From Quillaja saponaria (lineage: Eukaryota > Streptophyta > Magnoliopsida > Fabales > Quillajaceae), in the NCBI GenBank assembly GCA_029379385.1, contig CM055618.1, forward strand, positions 16,779,071 through 16,843,070: 64,000 nucleotides of DNA, written 5' to 3'. A program made the translations under genes and the position numbers. The notes under the pieces are model-generated. The model was not told the DNA's origin. It saw only the letters and a program-made list of their open reading frames with translations, and did not search any database. Below are positions 29,686 through 41,885 of the stretch, one piece after another; position 1 is the stretch's first letter, and every line of letters begins with the position of its first letter.

Positions 29686-32256
29686 GCTGAGAGAATGTGT
29701 GGAGAAGCTGCAGTTACTGAACTCGCCTGAGGAACAGTCAGCGCAGGCTGCATGAAATTCCTGAAGTACACTCAGATATAAGTATGGATCCAAATTATGA
29801 ATCTGATGAATGTGCTCAAAAGTCAGATGAAAAGAGGCAAGGTAGTATTTGTTTACTGTTCTTTTTTAGGCTTTTGTTTATAAAAATGTGAACTTCATGG
29901 TAATATTATTCATACACAGATGACAATATAAGGTCACAAAATGTTGGCCGTGCTAGCAAAGAGGGGCACCCTATCTCTCCGGGAATTGGTGCTGATGACC
30001 CTAATGCTTGTGGAAGCAGGGTACAGGACATATTAGCCATTATTGAGCAAAGTGGAGATAAAAGTAAAATAATCAACCACATCAACAGTAGTGCTTCAGG
30101 GAGTGCCTGATTGCAAAAGTGCAGGATTTGTGAGATCAGAATCAGCTGCTGATGTTGCATCAGATATTTCAGTACTACCTTCATCAATGGAGCTATCTCT
30201 TGATGATTTTGAGTCTGATAAAGTTTGGCACTATCAGGATCCGACTGGGAAAATTCAAGGACCATTTGCCACGTGGCATCTGCGTAAGTGGAACACAAGT
30301 GGACATTTCCCTCCTGATCTAAAGATATGGAGGATTAATGAAAAAAGAGATGACTCTGTTCTGTTAACCGATGTTTTAAGTGGGAATTCTTGTAAAAAAT
30401 TGTCATTGTTGTGCAACAACCAATTGGCGTCTTTGGGAGTTGAAGTTAGGTATAATAGCTGGGATGGTGGGAATGGAAGACTGAATGACATTTGTATGAA
30501 CAGTAAAAGCATGGAGGGGAGGTGGAACCAAAAGCATGATGACCCTAATATTCATTGTAATGGTCATGATGAATCCGTGAGGAGCAACGGATGGAACTCG
30601 TACTCTTCTGGTTGGATCTCACCAGCAGATATTAATTCCAAAATGGGGCACAGTGGGATTTTTGAGAAGAGCGAGGACTTGTCAAAATGTGAAATATCTA
30701 CTCATGACAAGCCACAGGTTTGTCATTCTTTGTCTTCAACTGCCTTTGCTGGGGAATCACATCAGACTCTCTCAGATCAAGTAACTGAACATCATGGAAC
30801 GCAGAGAAACTGTGATGATGATAATGGAGAGCGGAATGGTTCCTCTACTTGCTTGGGTTCTAACTCTGCTTTTGTTTCTGAGACAAAAGGATCACAGCAA
30901 CAAAAATTTGTTTTGTTAGATTTGCCCAGTTCAACTCCTGTTAGTTCCTTAAACTGCTGGGATTATACATCTGCTTTTGTTTCCGAGACAACAAAATCGC
31001 AGCAAAATCAGGAAATTGATCTTGAAGAATTGCCTAGACCCACTCCTAAGCTAAGTAATGCAAAATTGGAAGGTCAGGTTCCTGAAAACAAACAGTATGT
31101 GACTTCGGACATTGCTGTTCAGGATGCTGGCCCTAGCTGGAGTACAGTTTCCAGTTTAGTGGCTGATGGGCCACAGATTCCTGAAGTAGCTGTTGAATGG
31201 AGAGGATATTCACCTACTTCAGCCAAACCCTCTGTGAAGAAGTGGGACCCAGGCCTTGTTTCTGCATCTTCTCAAAAACCGACTGAAACTGTTGGTGGTC
31301 ATGTTGATAATCCAACTTCGATAACTGGTCAACCAACTCATTCTTCCCCATCCCATCCGTCTTGTAATCCATCGACTTGGCAGGCAATCACCAGCGAACC
31401 CAATGAATTTAGCTCATTAGCTGATGAATCAGTTTCAGATCTGTTGGCGGAAGTTGAAGCAATGGAATCTCTTGGTGGTTTGGAATCTCCCACCTCAAAT
31501 AAATATTGTGGCGAGGAATTCACTGCGGGTTCCAAAAATGATTTCAGCTCCACGGATGGGCTTAACCCAGTGCCTGATCCAAGTAAAAGTGATGCACTGA
31601 GCTCAACAGGGGATATACAATTACATTCTCAGTCCACAGTGAAAGATGAATCACAAGTAGCATGCAAAGAAGATATACTTCATCATCAAAGAATGTCTGG
31701 CAGTCATTGCTCTACGAGTGTTGAAGCCAAGGTCAATACAAAGAACAGAAATGTTTCAGGTAACAAAGGGCATGCAAGTTCAGAAATTCCACCAACAGTA
31801 CCATCTAATGCAACATGGGACATGACTGCTACAGATTCCACTGGGAGATTGGAGTCAGGAAGTCCATCCACTAGCTGGGGAGGAACTAAGGGGAATGAAA
31901 ATTTCGGTTGGGGTGGTTTGGATCAAGGAAGTTCAAACATAGGTTGCGGAGTTGATCGGGGAACAATGCACGAGAATGGAGGTATAAATTCATGCACTTC
32001 CATAGAGAATCCAGGCATGTGGGGAAACCAAACAAGATACAGCAGTGATAGATTTTCTCCTCCAAGAGATCGGAGTTCTCATGGTAGGGATTCAGGTTTT
32101 GGTAGAGGTAGGCCTGTGTGGAACAGGCAACCATTATTTGGAAATGGAGGAGGCTCTTTCAGGCCTCCGCCCCCGCCCAAAGGGCAACGAATTTGTAAAT
32201 TTCATGAGAGGGGATGTTGCAAGAAGGGAGCATCATGTAGTTATTTGCACCTGTGA

Positions 32257-33136
32257 TTTCAGATTCCACTTGGATTTTTCTCACTTAACTTTGGAATTGT
32301 TATCATAGTCAGGAAGTTTGCTCTTCCAATTATTGTAATTTAAATCTTTACAAGTATAAAATCAAGGGGCAGGGTACAGGTTTATTTATTTATTTTTTTC
32401 AACTGCTCATAATTCACTTTATCCCTTTGTTTTACATAGATGACTTTGTATACATTGGAAATTTTACAAAATGACTCTATTGACCAATATTTCTCGTGTG
32501 GAGTTTACATGAGACGTGCCTTTTTGTTTGAGGGGTTCTGCTCTGTGTATTTAATTTTCAGTTTTCTCAAGAAACAAAGAAAAATAAAATAAAGTATAAT
32601 ATAAACGTGAAGCTATTAATCGAGAGTCAAACATTTTGTTCAAAAAGGTTCCCAAACAAAGAAGTAACCGCGAAATCCATTCCATCCCACCAATTCTGAA
32701 TAGGGGGAACGGCCGAACGGCGAGCAATGGGCAATGGCTTAAACAAACATATAAAAGAAAAAGTAGAAGGTAGTTTCTGATTGGCCCGGGGACAAACTTA
32801 ACCCGGTTTATCTTCGTCTTCGTTTTTCTGTTATTCCTACCTTCAGGGTCTCTCTCTGTCTCTCTCGTAGCTGTCTATTCTGCTCTCAGAATAAAGGTAC
32901 CCTCCATTTTTAAACCTTCTGTTTCTGGTTTTGCTGACATTTTCTTGAACAAACCAAGCTGAGATTTTTTATGCGTTTCAGATCTAATAAAAGAATCTTT
33001 TCTTGTAATGCTAGATTTGCGTTGTTGTTTTTTGTTTGAACCATTGGTACGAAGATTTCTGGCGCTGATTTGAAATTCGTGGAATTTGGGGCTTGAAATT
33101 TTATCCAACAAATTTTGGATTTTGTTAACGGAATCA
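32257..33136. other. 3' flank of the C3H44-like gene and promoter of the DUF1640 gene
   Basis: No gene seen. The segment 32830-33136 looks like the transcribed leader of the DUF1640 gene (CT-rich near 32850). Frames on the opposite strand at 32875-33333 are shadows of that leader and first exon. Confidence 0.6.
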
Positions 33137-35533
33137 ATGGCCGCTGTTGCGGCTTGTAAGCGGGTCGGATTGTTGGGGACCAATTTTGGGATCGGTTTAA
33201 CCCGATTAGGAGGGTTTGTTAATGGTTCTTCAAAGTCGTTGTCTCCTTGGGAAAGAACATTATCAATATACGATCCTTTCTCGGCTTCTTTGAATTCGAC
33301 TCCGTGCCCTAGGCAAATTGATTTCAGAAACAATTCTCAGCTCGTGAAATCTAATGGAAGGCGGTTGTTTCTCGTTGACACATTGGCACTAGTAAATTAC
33401 ATTTCTCTTATAATTCCTTTGTTATTTAAAATTTTCAATTTTTCTGTGTGTTGTTGACGTGAAGTTTCATGCTTTCCTGGCATACCTAAGATGTTCAAAT
33501 TTCATTTGCTTTACCATTTTTTCTTCTAATTGGGTCAATTCTTTGCAATCATGAGATGAGATTCTTTTGCCTGTCTTAATGATTTAACATTCAAAATATG
33601 ACCTGCTACATTTTATCTAGGTTAGGAGATTAGAGGGGCAAGGTGTACCCTCAAAGCAAGCTGAGGCGATAACTGCTGCCATAACTGAAGTTCTAAATGA
33701 TAGTCTGGAAAATGTATCTCAGTCACTTGTATCAAAAGGAGAGATGCAAAAAGTAAGACCCTTTGTCAGTTTTATTGGAAGTGAAAACCGAAGTATTCTA
33801 TGTGCATAGAGAATATCTTATCCTCTTCATTGTCATAATTTTGTTTTGGGTTTCTGTTTCTAGATTGAAATGATTCAAGAAGCGAATCTGTCTAAATTCA
33901 AATCAGAAGTCCAAAGCTCACAGGTATTCATTAATTATGCATCTAGTGTTCTCTTTGGTCTTTACAATGTTGAATATCTAATGTCCTTTGTTAAGCTGTG
34001 TTTTGTTGAAGTAGTGAGTTGCATAGAAGTAACTAGTGAAGCTTTTACTATCATTAGCTAAATGTGTGGAAAACCTAATGAAATCAAACAGACTATTTGT
34101 AAGAATACATATACTTTTTCTTATCTTTTGCTAGATCTTTTGGGTATGTAAGTTTCTGCTTTCTTTTTCCTTTTGTTCTCTATTCCCAGATAAGGATGCC
34201 AACATTTGATAAGTTTGAAACCAGAAAATAGATAAGGAAAAGAGAATTAGAACATAATTTTGAAATAAGGAAGTGATGAAAAGAAAAAGAACAAAAAATG
34301 TTGACATGTTTTATCAAATTGGTAACATTAGAGTGTTTAGCACTTAGTTCATTGGGATGTATTAGTTACTGCAAGTTTTGACTAAGTCCTCTCTCCTCTT
34401 TAATAGATCCTATAGTTTGGCCATCCTGAAAATTGAATAGGTTCAATGCGGTGTGTAATCTTACATTTGTTTTTCATATTGTTTCAAGATGCCAATAAAT
34501 AAATACCCAATTCATCTTATCAATTAGGTGATATATTGGAATGAAAATTTTGAAAGATTTAATACTGAAAGCTCCACATGTGCATCTGATATGTTTTTCT
34601 GATGAATACTCAAGTATGGTTGCTAAAAGAATTATGTTTTGTGGCTTTTCCTTTAATCATTCTTTGTGAACTAATTCAAAGAGTTTGAGAAGCAATATTT
34701 AAGATGCAGAAAAAAAAGTGTGCGTGGTCTTTGATTCATCTAATGCAGCAGCACTCTCTCTTTTACTGTTGTGGAAATTCAAATGGCTTTCTTTTCTTTC
34801 TTATCCTTGTAAATTTTCAAGGCATGATTTAAAAAGTTCTGTGGCTGTTGACTTTTCTTTGTTTGGCTCTCTGCTGGTAATCATCCTGCTCTTTTAATGC
34901 AGGGACATCACTTCTCTTTGTTGCAACATGAGACAGAGAAACTTCGCAATGATATAGAGAAGATGCGCAGTGAATTAAGGTATGCTTTATGGAGCTGCTT
35001 TGGAATTGAGCTCTATTAGCAACTATGTGAATGTGTTATTGTTTTATTATGACCTTTATGTACAATGACATACGCATGATTTAGGTATGAAATTGACAAA
35101 GTCACTGCTGGGCAGCGGTTGGATTTGAATCTTGAAAGGGGGTAAGAAACATGTAATGCACCAATTTCTCAAGCATTGCAGATACTCTGTTATATTTGAT
35201 ATCATCCTTTTCAATTTTCTCCTCTGATAGTTAATGTCAAAGTGCAGGAGGATACGGGAAGAACTAGCAACTCAGAATTCTGAAACTAACAACCTTACAA
35301 ATAAACTTGATAGAGTAAGCAGTAGAAGTGAGCTCTAAAAGTGGATTCTCAATGTTATTTCAAAGTCATGTAATTGTCTTGTTGCTCATTTACACATCTT
35401 GTTTCCCGTTCAGGAGATTCATGCTTTAAGGGCACAGTTAGAAGCGGCAAAATATGATGTGATAAAATACTGCATTGGAACTCTTGTTTCAATCTCTGCC
35501 GTCGGCCTTGCTATTCTCCGCATTTTGATGTAA
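33137..35533 (+). CDS. DUF1640 coiled-coil protein (CCDC90/MCUR1-like)
   Basis: Seven exons join in frame to 255 residues: 33137-33391, 33621-33752, 33864-33923, 34903-34979, 35085-35141, 35248-35314 and 35414-35533. The N-terminus MAAVAACKRVGLLG is basic and Ser/Thr-containing, which fits a mitochondrial targeting sequence. The domain core runs DTLALVRRLEGQGVPSKQAE to about residue 215. A long coiled coil includes LLQHETEKLRNDIEKMRSEL and ALRAQLEAAKYDV. One membrane helix sits at the extreme C-terminus (IGTLVSISAVGLAILRILM). In animals and fungi the family is mitochondrial inner membrane and includes MCUR1, linked to the calcium uniporter and cytochrome oxidase assembly. The plant role is not established and I do not assign one. 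It lies downstream of the NERD/C3H44-type gene, as in Arabidopsis. Confidence 0.93.
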
Positions 35534-37144
35534 AGCTGTTAGTATTCCAAATTGACATTGACATAAATGTAAAAGTGAAAAGGAAGATGTTGTATATTCT
35601 ACCCTGTGGCGCTTGTGGGAAACAGTTCCACTAGACATGGATTGGCCCTGTTTTTTTTAGTTCCACCCTCCATGCATAATTTGTTTGAGCCTGTGTAAAT
35701 TGTGACTCTGTATAAACACAACGGATGACTTTCAAATTATCTAATTGTTTCGTGCTTAAGAAGCACCTGATTAATTTAGCTGTGTTTATCTGATATTTGC
35801 CTCGTCTATTTTAGTATTATTTTAATTTCAAATGCCTACAGATATATCTGTTTATTTTAAGTGATACAGAAGTTGGCGTCTGAGATGGACAGGTAGAGAA
35901 ACCATCTAACCTGGGCAGCCGCAATGTGATATGAATAGGCTGGGCTTCAGTTGCATAATTGTTTGCATTTGGATATTAGTTTTCAGTTTGCACACTAAAT
36001 TGTTGACATTTTGGTAGGGATTTGGAGCGAAATCAAGCAATAGGATTAGGAGGTTGGTGAATAATAGATTATTTTATTTTATTCCACATCTTAGATAATC
36101 TGTAAACAGTACAAAGACAGGAGATAAATTATAGATCAGAATGATCCTCCTGCTTCCTAGTGACAGCTACTGCTGATCTCCTTTAATTGTCTTGACAAAG
36201 TTATTAGAAATTGAATTAGATAACTAGTTCAGTGCAAATCTTTGATTGGTAAACGTCTACTTACAAACGCAAATTTACACTAATTCTATGCCCTCTTTTC
36301 TGGGACGATTATCTTTCTATCATCATTATTAAATTGAATCAAAACAATAGAAAGGCTTCATGTCCCTCTCAACCCTCACCTAAACCCTCCGCCCCCTCTA
36401 TCTCTCACACACACATGTACCCATCTATTTACTATTTTGTTATTAAATTGATATCAAGACGTTCTTTGCCAAAATATTATGGCACCCGACAGTATCTCAT
36501 TCCAATATCAACAATAAAGTAAATTTAAAATTTTAATTTAATTAATATAAGAATCTTCCTTCCCGGTATATTTTTTTTCTAGTTGTCTCTCATTTATATT
36601 TATTTATTATTTATAGTTGTCCTCTTACATAAATTTTTAACTAAAAATATCATATAAATACTCATGTATTCAATTAATTTTTTTATATTAAGAATTTTTT
36701 ATGTCATTTTACGACACAATTCAATTGAAAAAACAACAAATAACTACCTACCACCGATACAACTTATTTAATTCATCTTTCACTATTTACCCCTTATTCA
36801 TTTACATGATGAATTGAAATTATTTTATTGAAAGAAGAATGATCATATAATCGTAAGATTTTTTTCATGATTATTTAATTTGTTTAATTTATTTCCTTCT
36901 AGGATATTTTTTAAAATTAAAAAATATATATATCTGTAAAAGAAAAGTATATTACGCTTTTTATTTATTATTATTATCAATTATTGTCATTTTTTATAAC
37001 ATACATGTAAGAAAGTACTGAAAAGGAAAAGAACAAGAAACAAAAGAGCAGTTCATTTGTGGCCATTTCACTGCCTTCGTTTATGGAACACCAAGCAAGC
37101 AACCTTCCTTCTCACTCACCACCCGTTTTGTCCTTTTTAGTCAT
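35534..37144. other. Convergent intergenic region with a dispersed repeat
   Basis: About 1.6 kb between the stop of the DUF1640 gene (+) and the stop of F5H (-). It contains both 3' UTRs and, at about 36590-36920, a repeat copy described separately. No gene was recognised. Confidence 0.6.
36590..36920. repeat. Dispersed repeat, copy 1
   Basis: This segment is recognisably related to 52380-52760 and partly to 52830-52960. Shared blocks are TTTTTAACTAAAAATA, CATTTACATG..GA.TGAA and ATCATATAATC. It is probably a copy of an old non-autonomous element; ends and target duplications are unclear. Confidence 0.5.
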
Positions 37145-38962
37145 TTAATTTAAAATATCTAGGGGGAGAGAACAAGTCACTCGCTTACTCGGCACGGCAA
37201 CGAGTCGACTCGCCCTCGGAGCGGTGAGTCCAAACACGTCATCCATATTAAGCTCACTCGGTTTCATCCCATCCGGTAACTCCCACGTGAAACAGTGAAG
37301 CAAGTGAGCAGCCGACGACTCTAGGGCAAATAGTCCGAGTTGCATGCCAGGGCAGGACCTCCGACCCGACCCGAAAGGAATGAACTCAAAGTTACTGCCT
37401 TTGAAATCAGGGACTCCCTCTTTGAGAAACCTGGAAGGCTTAAACGAATCCGGATCCTCCCACGAATCCTTATCCCTCCCAATCGCCCAGGCGTTGATCA
37501 CGATTCGTGACTTCTTAGGAATGTAGTGTCCGGCGACCTCCGTATCCTCCGCCGTCTCGTGGAGTAGAAGCGGAATAGGAGGGTGGAGCCTTAGAGTCTC
37601 TTTGATTGCGCATTTGAAGTAAGTCAGCTTCTCGAAATCGGTTTCCTCCACTCTGCGGTCAAGTCCCACAACGTCCGCTAGTTCCTTTTGGATTCTTTTC
37701 AGTTCTTCTGGGTTTTTCATCAGCTCCGCCATGAACCACTCTATCGCCGATGCCACCGTCTCCGTCCCTCCAAACATCACATCCTGTACGTCCCATCCAA
37801 AATGTGAAAATGTTATTTTTATTTTTTTGTTACAAAATTGTGAAAATGGTTTTGGTAAAAAGTAAACTTTAGAAAAACAGTAATAAACATGTCACGCAGT
37901 CATTAATAATTTAATACATAGGTCACAATTCTTAAAGAGCCTATGAGACTCAACATATAGATTAACTAAAATACTATCATACAAATAACATACCATGATG
38001 ATGGCTTTGATGTTGTCTTTGGTAAATTTGATGGAGTTTTGTAAATCCTCAGATTCATTTACTTTAGCCTCATCATCTTCACTGTAAAAAGCCAACAACT
38101 CATCCACCATGTCAGTTTCAGTAACCATAACATTGTTAGTGTTGTTGTTGTTGCCTTTCTTGTTCTTCGTCTTCTCCATATGATCATCAATGATCTTGTC
38201 TATGAATATGTCCAGTGACTGACGAGCCTTAGCAAGCCTATGATTCAGTCCTTGCGGGTCAACCCAACCCAGATAAGGTAAAAAATCAGAAATATTAAAA
38301 GCTCCAAATAACTTGGAAAACTCTTGCAATATCCTAATAAACTCGTCTTGTCCTTCCTCAGAACTCGTCCCAAAAGCTGCACGATATATTATATTTTTGG
38401 TCAGAGAAAACACCAACTCCCCGATATTCACAGCTTTCCCACTATTACTATTGCCCGTTACGATACGAACAACCTTATCAACCTCGTCTCGTACGGATTC
38501 CCAAGACTCGGCTCGTTTTCGGCTAAACAGCTTCATAACCGAAAGCTTTCGCATCTGTCGCCAAAACGGACCGTAGTGAGCGAACGCCATGTCAGCACGG
38601 TCATATGTAAGATACTTAATGGCTATGGTGGCTGGACGGTTGGAGAAGATGTTGTCTTGGACTTGAAGAACTTCACGAGCCACGTCCGGATTCGAAACCG
38701 CCACCATGTTTAAGAAACCCATTCGAAGATAAAACAAACCGCCGTATTGGTTGGCTAACTTGGCTAGACCACGGTGGGTTAGCTGCTCCATCATCAACAT
38801 GTTACCTATAATCGGTAAGCCTTTCGGTCCCGGTGGATACGGTGGCCGCCGTCCAATCAGAGAAACTAAACCCAGTAATAAAAGTAAAGGGATAACAAAC
38901 AACAGGCTCATAGCTGGTAAAGATTGCAGGGTTTGTACTAGGGAACCAATATTATTATCCAT
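37145..38962 (-). CDS. F5H: Ferulate 5-hydroxylase (coniferaldehyde 5-hydroxylase), cytochrome P450 CYP84A
   Basis: Two exons, 37994-38962 and 37145-37783, join in frame to 535 residues. Residues 18-36 are the ER membrane anchor, followed by the PPYPPGPKG hinge at 40-48. Other P450 hallmarks are the I-helix FGGTET (327-332), ExxR at E385-R388 (ETLR), FKPSRF (437-442) and the heme loop PFGSGRRSCPG with Cys467. NIFSNRPATIAI, YDRADMAFAHYGPFWRQMRK and ESWESVRDEVD are typical CYP84A. The enzyme hydroxylates coniferaldehyde or coniferyl alcohol at C5 and commits monolignols to syringyl lignin, using NADPH-P450 reductase at the ER. Oddities: an Asn-rich linker (about residues 273-280, GNNNNTNN) and a C-terminal extension, SLPLDILN, past the usual end. 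The single intron before DVMFGGTET is the family position. The gene looks functional. Confidence 0.96.
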
Positions 38963-39074
38963 GGCTTCTTTTTCTTTTTTCTTTTTTATTTCTTTCTGAA
39001 ACTTTTGTAATTTCTCTAAGTGTGAGAGATTGCAACGGGAAGTGTTTCCTAGGTTGAAGGAGATATTAAAGGGC

Positions 39075-39084
39075 TTTATATATA
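39075..39084 (-). promoter_or_regulatory. Probable TATA box of F5H
   Basis: On the minus strand TATATATAAA lies about 115 bases upstream of the ATG. A start site near 39,045 would leave an 80-base leader. The same segment is duplicated near 39735, where the box is degraded to TATATACAAA. Confidence 0.6.
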
Positions 39085-39232
39085 CAAGTTTGAGGTTGTA
39101 CGTGTGGTAGAAATTTTGTTTCTTAGATATATGTCGTATGTATAGTTTATTAGATTTGCATTTTTATATATATAAGATATGATTCATTTTTGGAAAAATT
39201 TGAGATTTGTCTCTCTGAAATGAGAGTAATAT

Positions 39233-39432
39233 TGTAGGACCAACAAAGAGTAACATGTTTAGGTTTTTTTAGTTCTCACACAACCAGAAGCCGACTTGCA
39301 TTGGACAAGTAGTATGTGTGTCTATGTCATGTTGTAGGACCAACAAAGAGTAACATGTTTAGGTTTTTTTAGTTCTCACACAACCAGAAGCCGACTTGTA
39401 TTGGACAAGTAGTATGTGTGTCTATGTCATGT
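39233..39432. repeat. 100-bp tandem duplication in the F5H promoter
   Basis: The copies begin at 39233 and 39333 with TTGTAGGACCAACAAAGAGT and end TGTGTCTATGTCATG. They differ at about one base (CTTGCATTGG versus CTTGTATTGG). They lie 270-470 bases upstream of the F5H ATG. Confidence 0.95.
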
Positions 39433-39725
39433 TGTTGACAAATATTAGTACTACTTAAATACCATAAACTCCCATACAGGCACGTTTTGGACTCTGCTTT
39501 CTTTTCTTTCTTTTTTTTTCTTTTTTTTTTTAGCGATTAGGCATGTTCAAGTCTATTAAATACACTTCAATCAATTATTTTGATTGGATCAAAAAATTTA
39601 TATCACTAAAAAATTTATTAAAATTTTACTCATCACAACATTTTCAAAGAATTCAAACACAACAAAAGACTGGATAAAAAACACATTTTCTTGATTACAA
39701 CCATGGCATAATCAGTTTAGTTTAT

Positions 39726-40010
39726 TAAAGGGCTTTGTATATACAAGTTTCAGCTTGTCCGTGTTGTAATTTCCCTGTTGGTACAAAATTTCTTCTTAGA
39801 TATTTGTCCTATGTATTGTTTATTAAAAAAATTGAGATTTTCTTCTGAAATGGTATGATTGTAGGACCAACAAAGAGTAAGATGTTTAGGTTATCCAGTT
39901 TTAGAAACCGACTTGAATTGGACAAGTAGCATGTGTGTCTATGTCATGTTTACAAATATTAGAAGTACTAAAATATCATGAACTTGTACAGATATATTTC
40001 CCTCGGACTC
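39726..40010. repeat. Diverged second copy of the F5H proximal promoter
   Basis: The segment from TAAAGGGCTTTGTATATACA to about 40010 matches 39067-39500 in the same order, including GTAGGACCAACAAAGAGTAA, CCGACTTG.ATTGGACAAGT and GTGTGTCTATGTCATGTT. Here the 100-bp unit occurs once, so the tandem duplication came after the larger duplication. Confidence 0.85.
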
Positions 40011-41555
40011 TTGTTTATTTTTTATTTTTTTAAATAGTCAAGCATATTCATATTAATTTACTCTCATCTTAATTAATTAACTATTTTTCAATCCGATTAA
40101 AAACAAAATATTCACTCCAAGCTAAAAGAAATTTATGAAGATTTCATGACATTCCTACAAAAAGTCAAACACAAAAAGTCAATAAAGAAAATATATATTC
40201 TTGATTATTACTAGACTAACCCCTTGAGATCTCTTACAATCTTTTTTTGATATTATAAATAAATCCTGCAATATATTTATATTTCCAAAAACTTATATTT
40301 TAAAAATATATTTTTAATAATTCTAAATTTTAAATTTATATTTTCTAAGCCCTTTTTATCTTTTTTTTTTTTTAAATTTAAAATATATTTCTGAATAAGT
40401 CCACATCTGCTTTCATAAATGAAGAGACCTTTTGTTGAACTTACGTATTGACTTGAAATACATGGTGTAAGAATTAAAAAGTCTTTTTGGAATGCGATAC
40501 ATGCAAGCCAAGTAAATGGATCCGAAATAAGTTGCACCTTTTAATCGTTATGATTATATTACTAGAATTGAAACCAGAAAGAATCGATGTCGGACCTTAT
40601 TAGTATTCGAACGGGTCATTGTCACGGTTGGACACCCGAACCATTGACGTTTTCATTTTACCAATCAATTCTTTTTTCTTTTATTTATTTTGTCTTTTGT
40701 ATTAATTATTAAACCAAAATACTTATATAAATGAATTTCATCTCTCAATTTTCTATTTGATTTTCGAATAATTTTTTCAATCACTTTTCATAATTTATCC
40801 TTTTTTTTTCTTATTCACTTATTATATATAACGTGTTTAATTAAAAAAATTATGACTTGGAGGACAACAATAGTAGTTAAGTCTTAAAAGTGATGAAAAC
40901 AACCTAGTTTGTATGTTATAATATAATATAACTATAAATGGGTCCAACTGGGTCTAAAAAAAAAAAAAAAAAAAAAACTCATACATCTTTATTAATTACA
41001 TAACCCTTAGTAAGATAGAAAATAAAAAAAGACAACCCAGATTGCGTGTTATATATCATTATAACTTAACTAACACACAATTAATTAATTAATGATTAAT
41101 AACTTGTGTGAAGAAGTAATATTTTAATTAAGAACTTGGTATTTATCCTTATCACGTTATATATGCACGATAATTATCACATTGAATGTGAAAGACTGAA
41201 ATATATATCTATATATTCAGATTTAATTAAATGAAGCATCAATTAATATTAAGCGTAGAAATGTTTAAATTCTAAAAAAATAATAATAATAACTTTTACA
41301 TGTAACATCCATAAATTAGCCACGTCATCACTACGTACTTTAAGGAGTCTTATATTAATAGGAACCTAAAATAAAAATAATAAGTAAGGCGGTGGTCCAC
41401 AATAATAATTCAACATAGACAAAGGAACTCAGTCAATCCTTCATGGCCATATAAAAGTTTTAAGTGAATTAATAGAACAAGAAATGAGGTATTAATTTAC
41501 AGATTTTTTTAAAAGGTATTTATAGGACACTAGTTAAAATGATAAGAATTTTTTA

Positions 41556-41885
41556 AAAAGTACTCGTAGGCCATTTTTAAGATGATAAATATAAAAATTT
41601 TGTATTATTAATTATAGTGGTTGATCATGATTTCAGTGTTGTATAATAAATATATTTTTTTTTAAAAATGTTTCAAATTCTAAAACTCACATTTATTGTA
41701 CCTTATCAATTGCCCTTTGGGCACTAGTTAGAAATATCTAAATAATAAATATAAAATTTTTATATTATTAATTATAATAGCTGACCATGATTTCAGTGTT
41801 ACGTAATAAATAATTTTCTATTTTTACAATATTTCAAATCATAAAACTCACATTTTTTACACCTTATCAAATATCTTTTGAATAT
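41556..41885. repeat. Two head-to-tail copies of a MITE-like repeat (160-bp period)
   Basis: Both copies contain ATTATTAATTATA..GG/GC, CATGATTTCAGTGTT (ending at 41640 and 41800), ATTTCAAATC/TTTCAAATTC, AAAACTCACATTT and ACCTTATCAA. They are bordered by (GG)CACTAGTTA. Confidence 0.8.

Larger units (their letters stand above)
25907..32256 (+). pseudogene. NERD / C3H44-like PHD-SWIB-Plus3-GYF-CCCH protein gene, frameshifted
   Basis: Exon blocks are 25907-26245, 26604-26683, 27208-27395, 27563-28485, 28581-28708, 28821-28880, 28964-29014, 29187-29257, about 29686-29841 and 29920-32256. Domains in order: a basic KRKRGRPPRGQ stretch; a PHD finger (EEDVCFICFDGGSLVLC through GWHICSCCRKASHYMC); a SWIB domain (about 27890-28140); a Plus3 domain (AAIDAHNINMIYLRR onward, 28311-29257); a GYF domain (KVWHYQDPTGKIQGPF, about 30220-30400); and a terminal CX7CX5CX3H finger (32194-32250). 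Four separate frameshifts interrupt it, near 26150, 28170, 29735 and 30075. After the last one, 720 codons stay open. Arabidopsis NERD acts in chromatin-linked, RDR2-independent silencing; synteny fits its sister C3H44. It may be a decaying gene, a truncated gene starting at the ATG at 30187, or an assembly with indel errors. Confidence 0.75.

Noticed and set aside
29906..30512. Minus-strand open frames under the GYF exon
   Set aside because: They lie opposite clear GYF-domain coding sequence and show no family resemblance.
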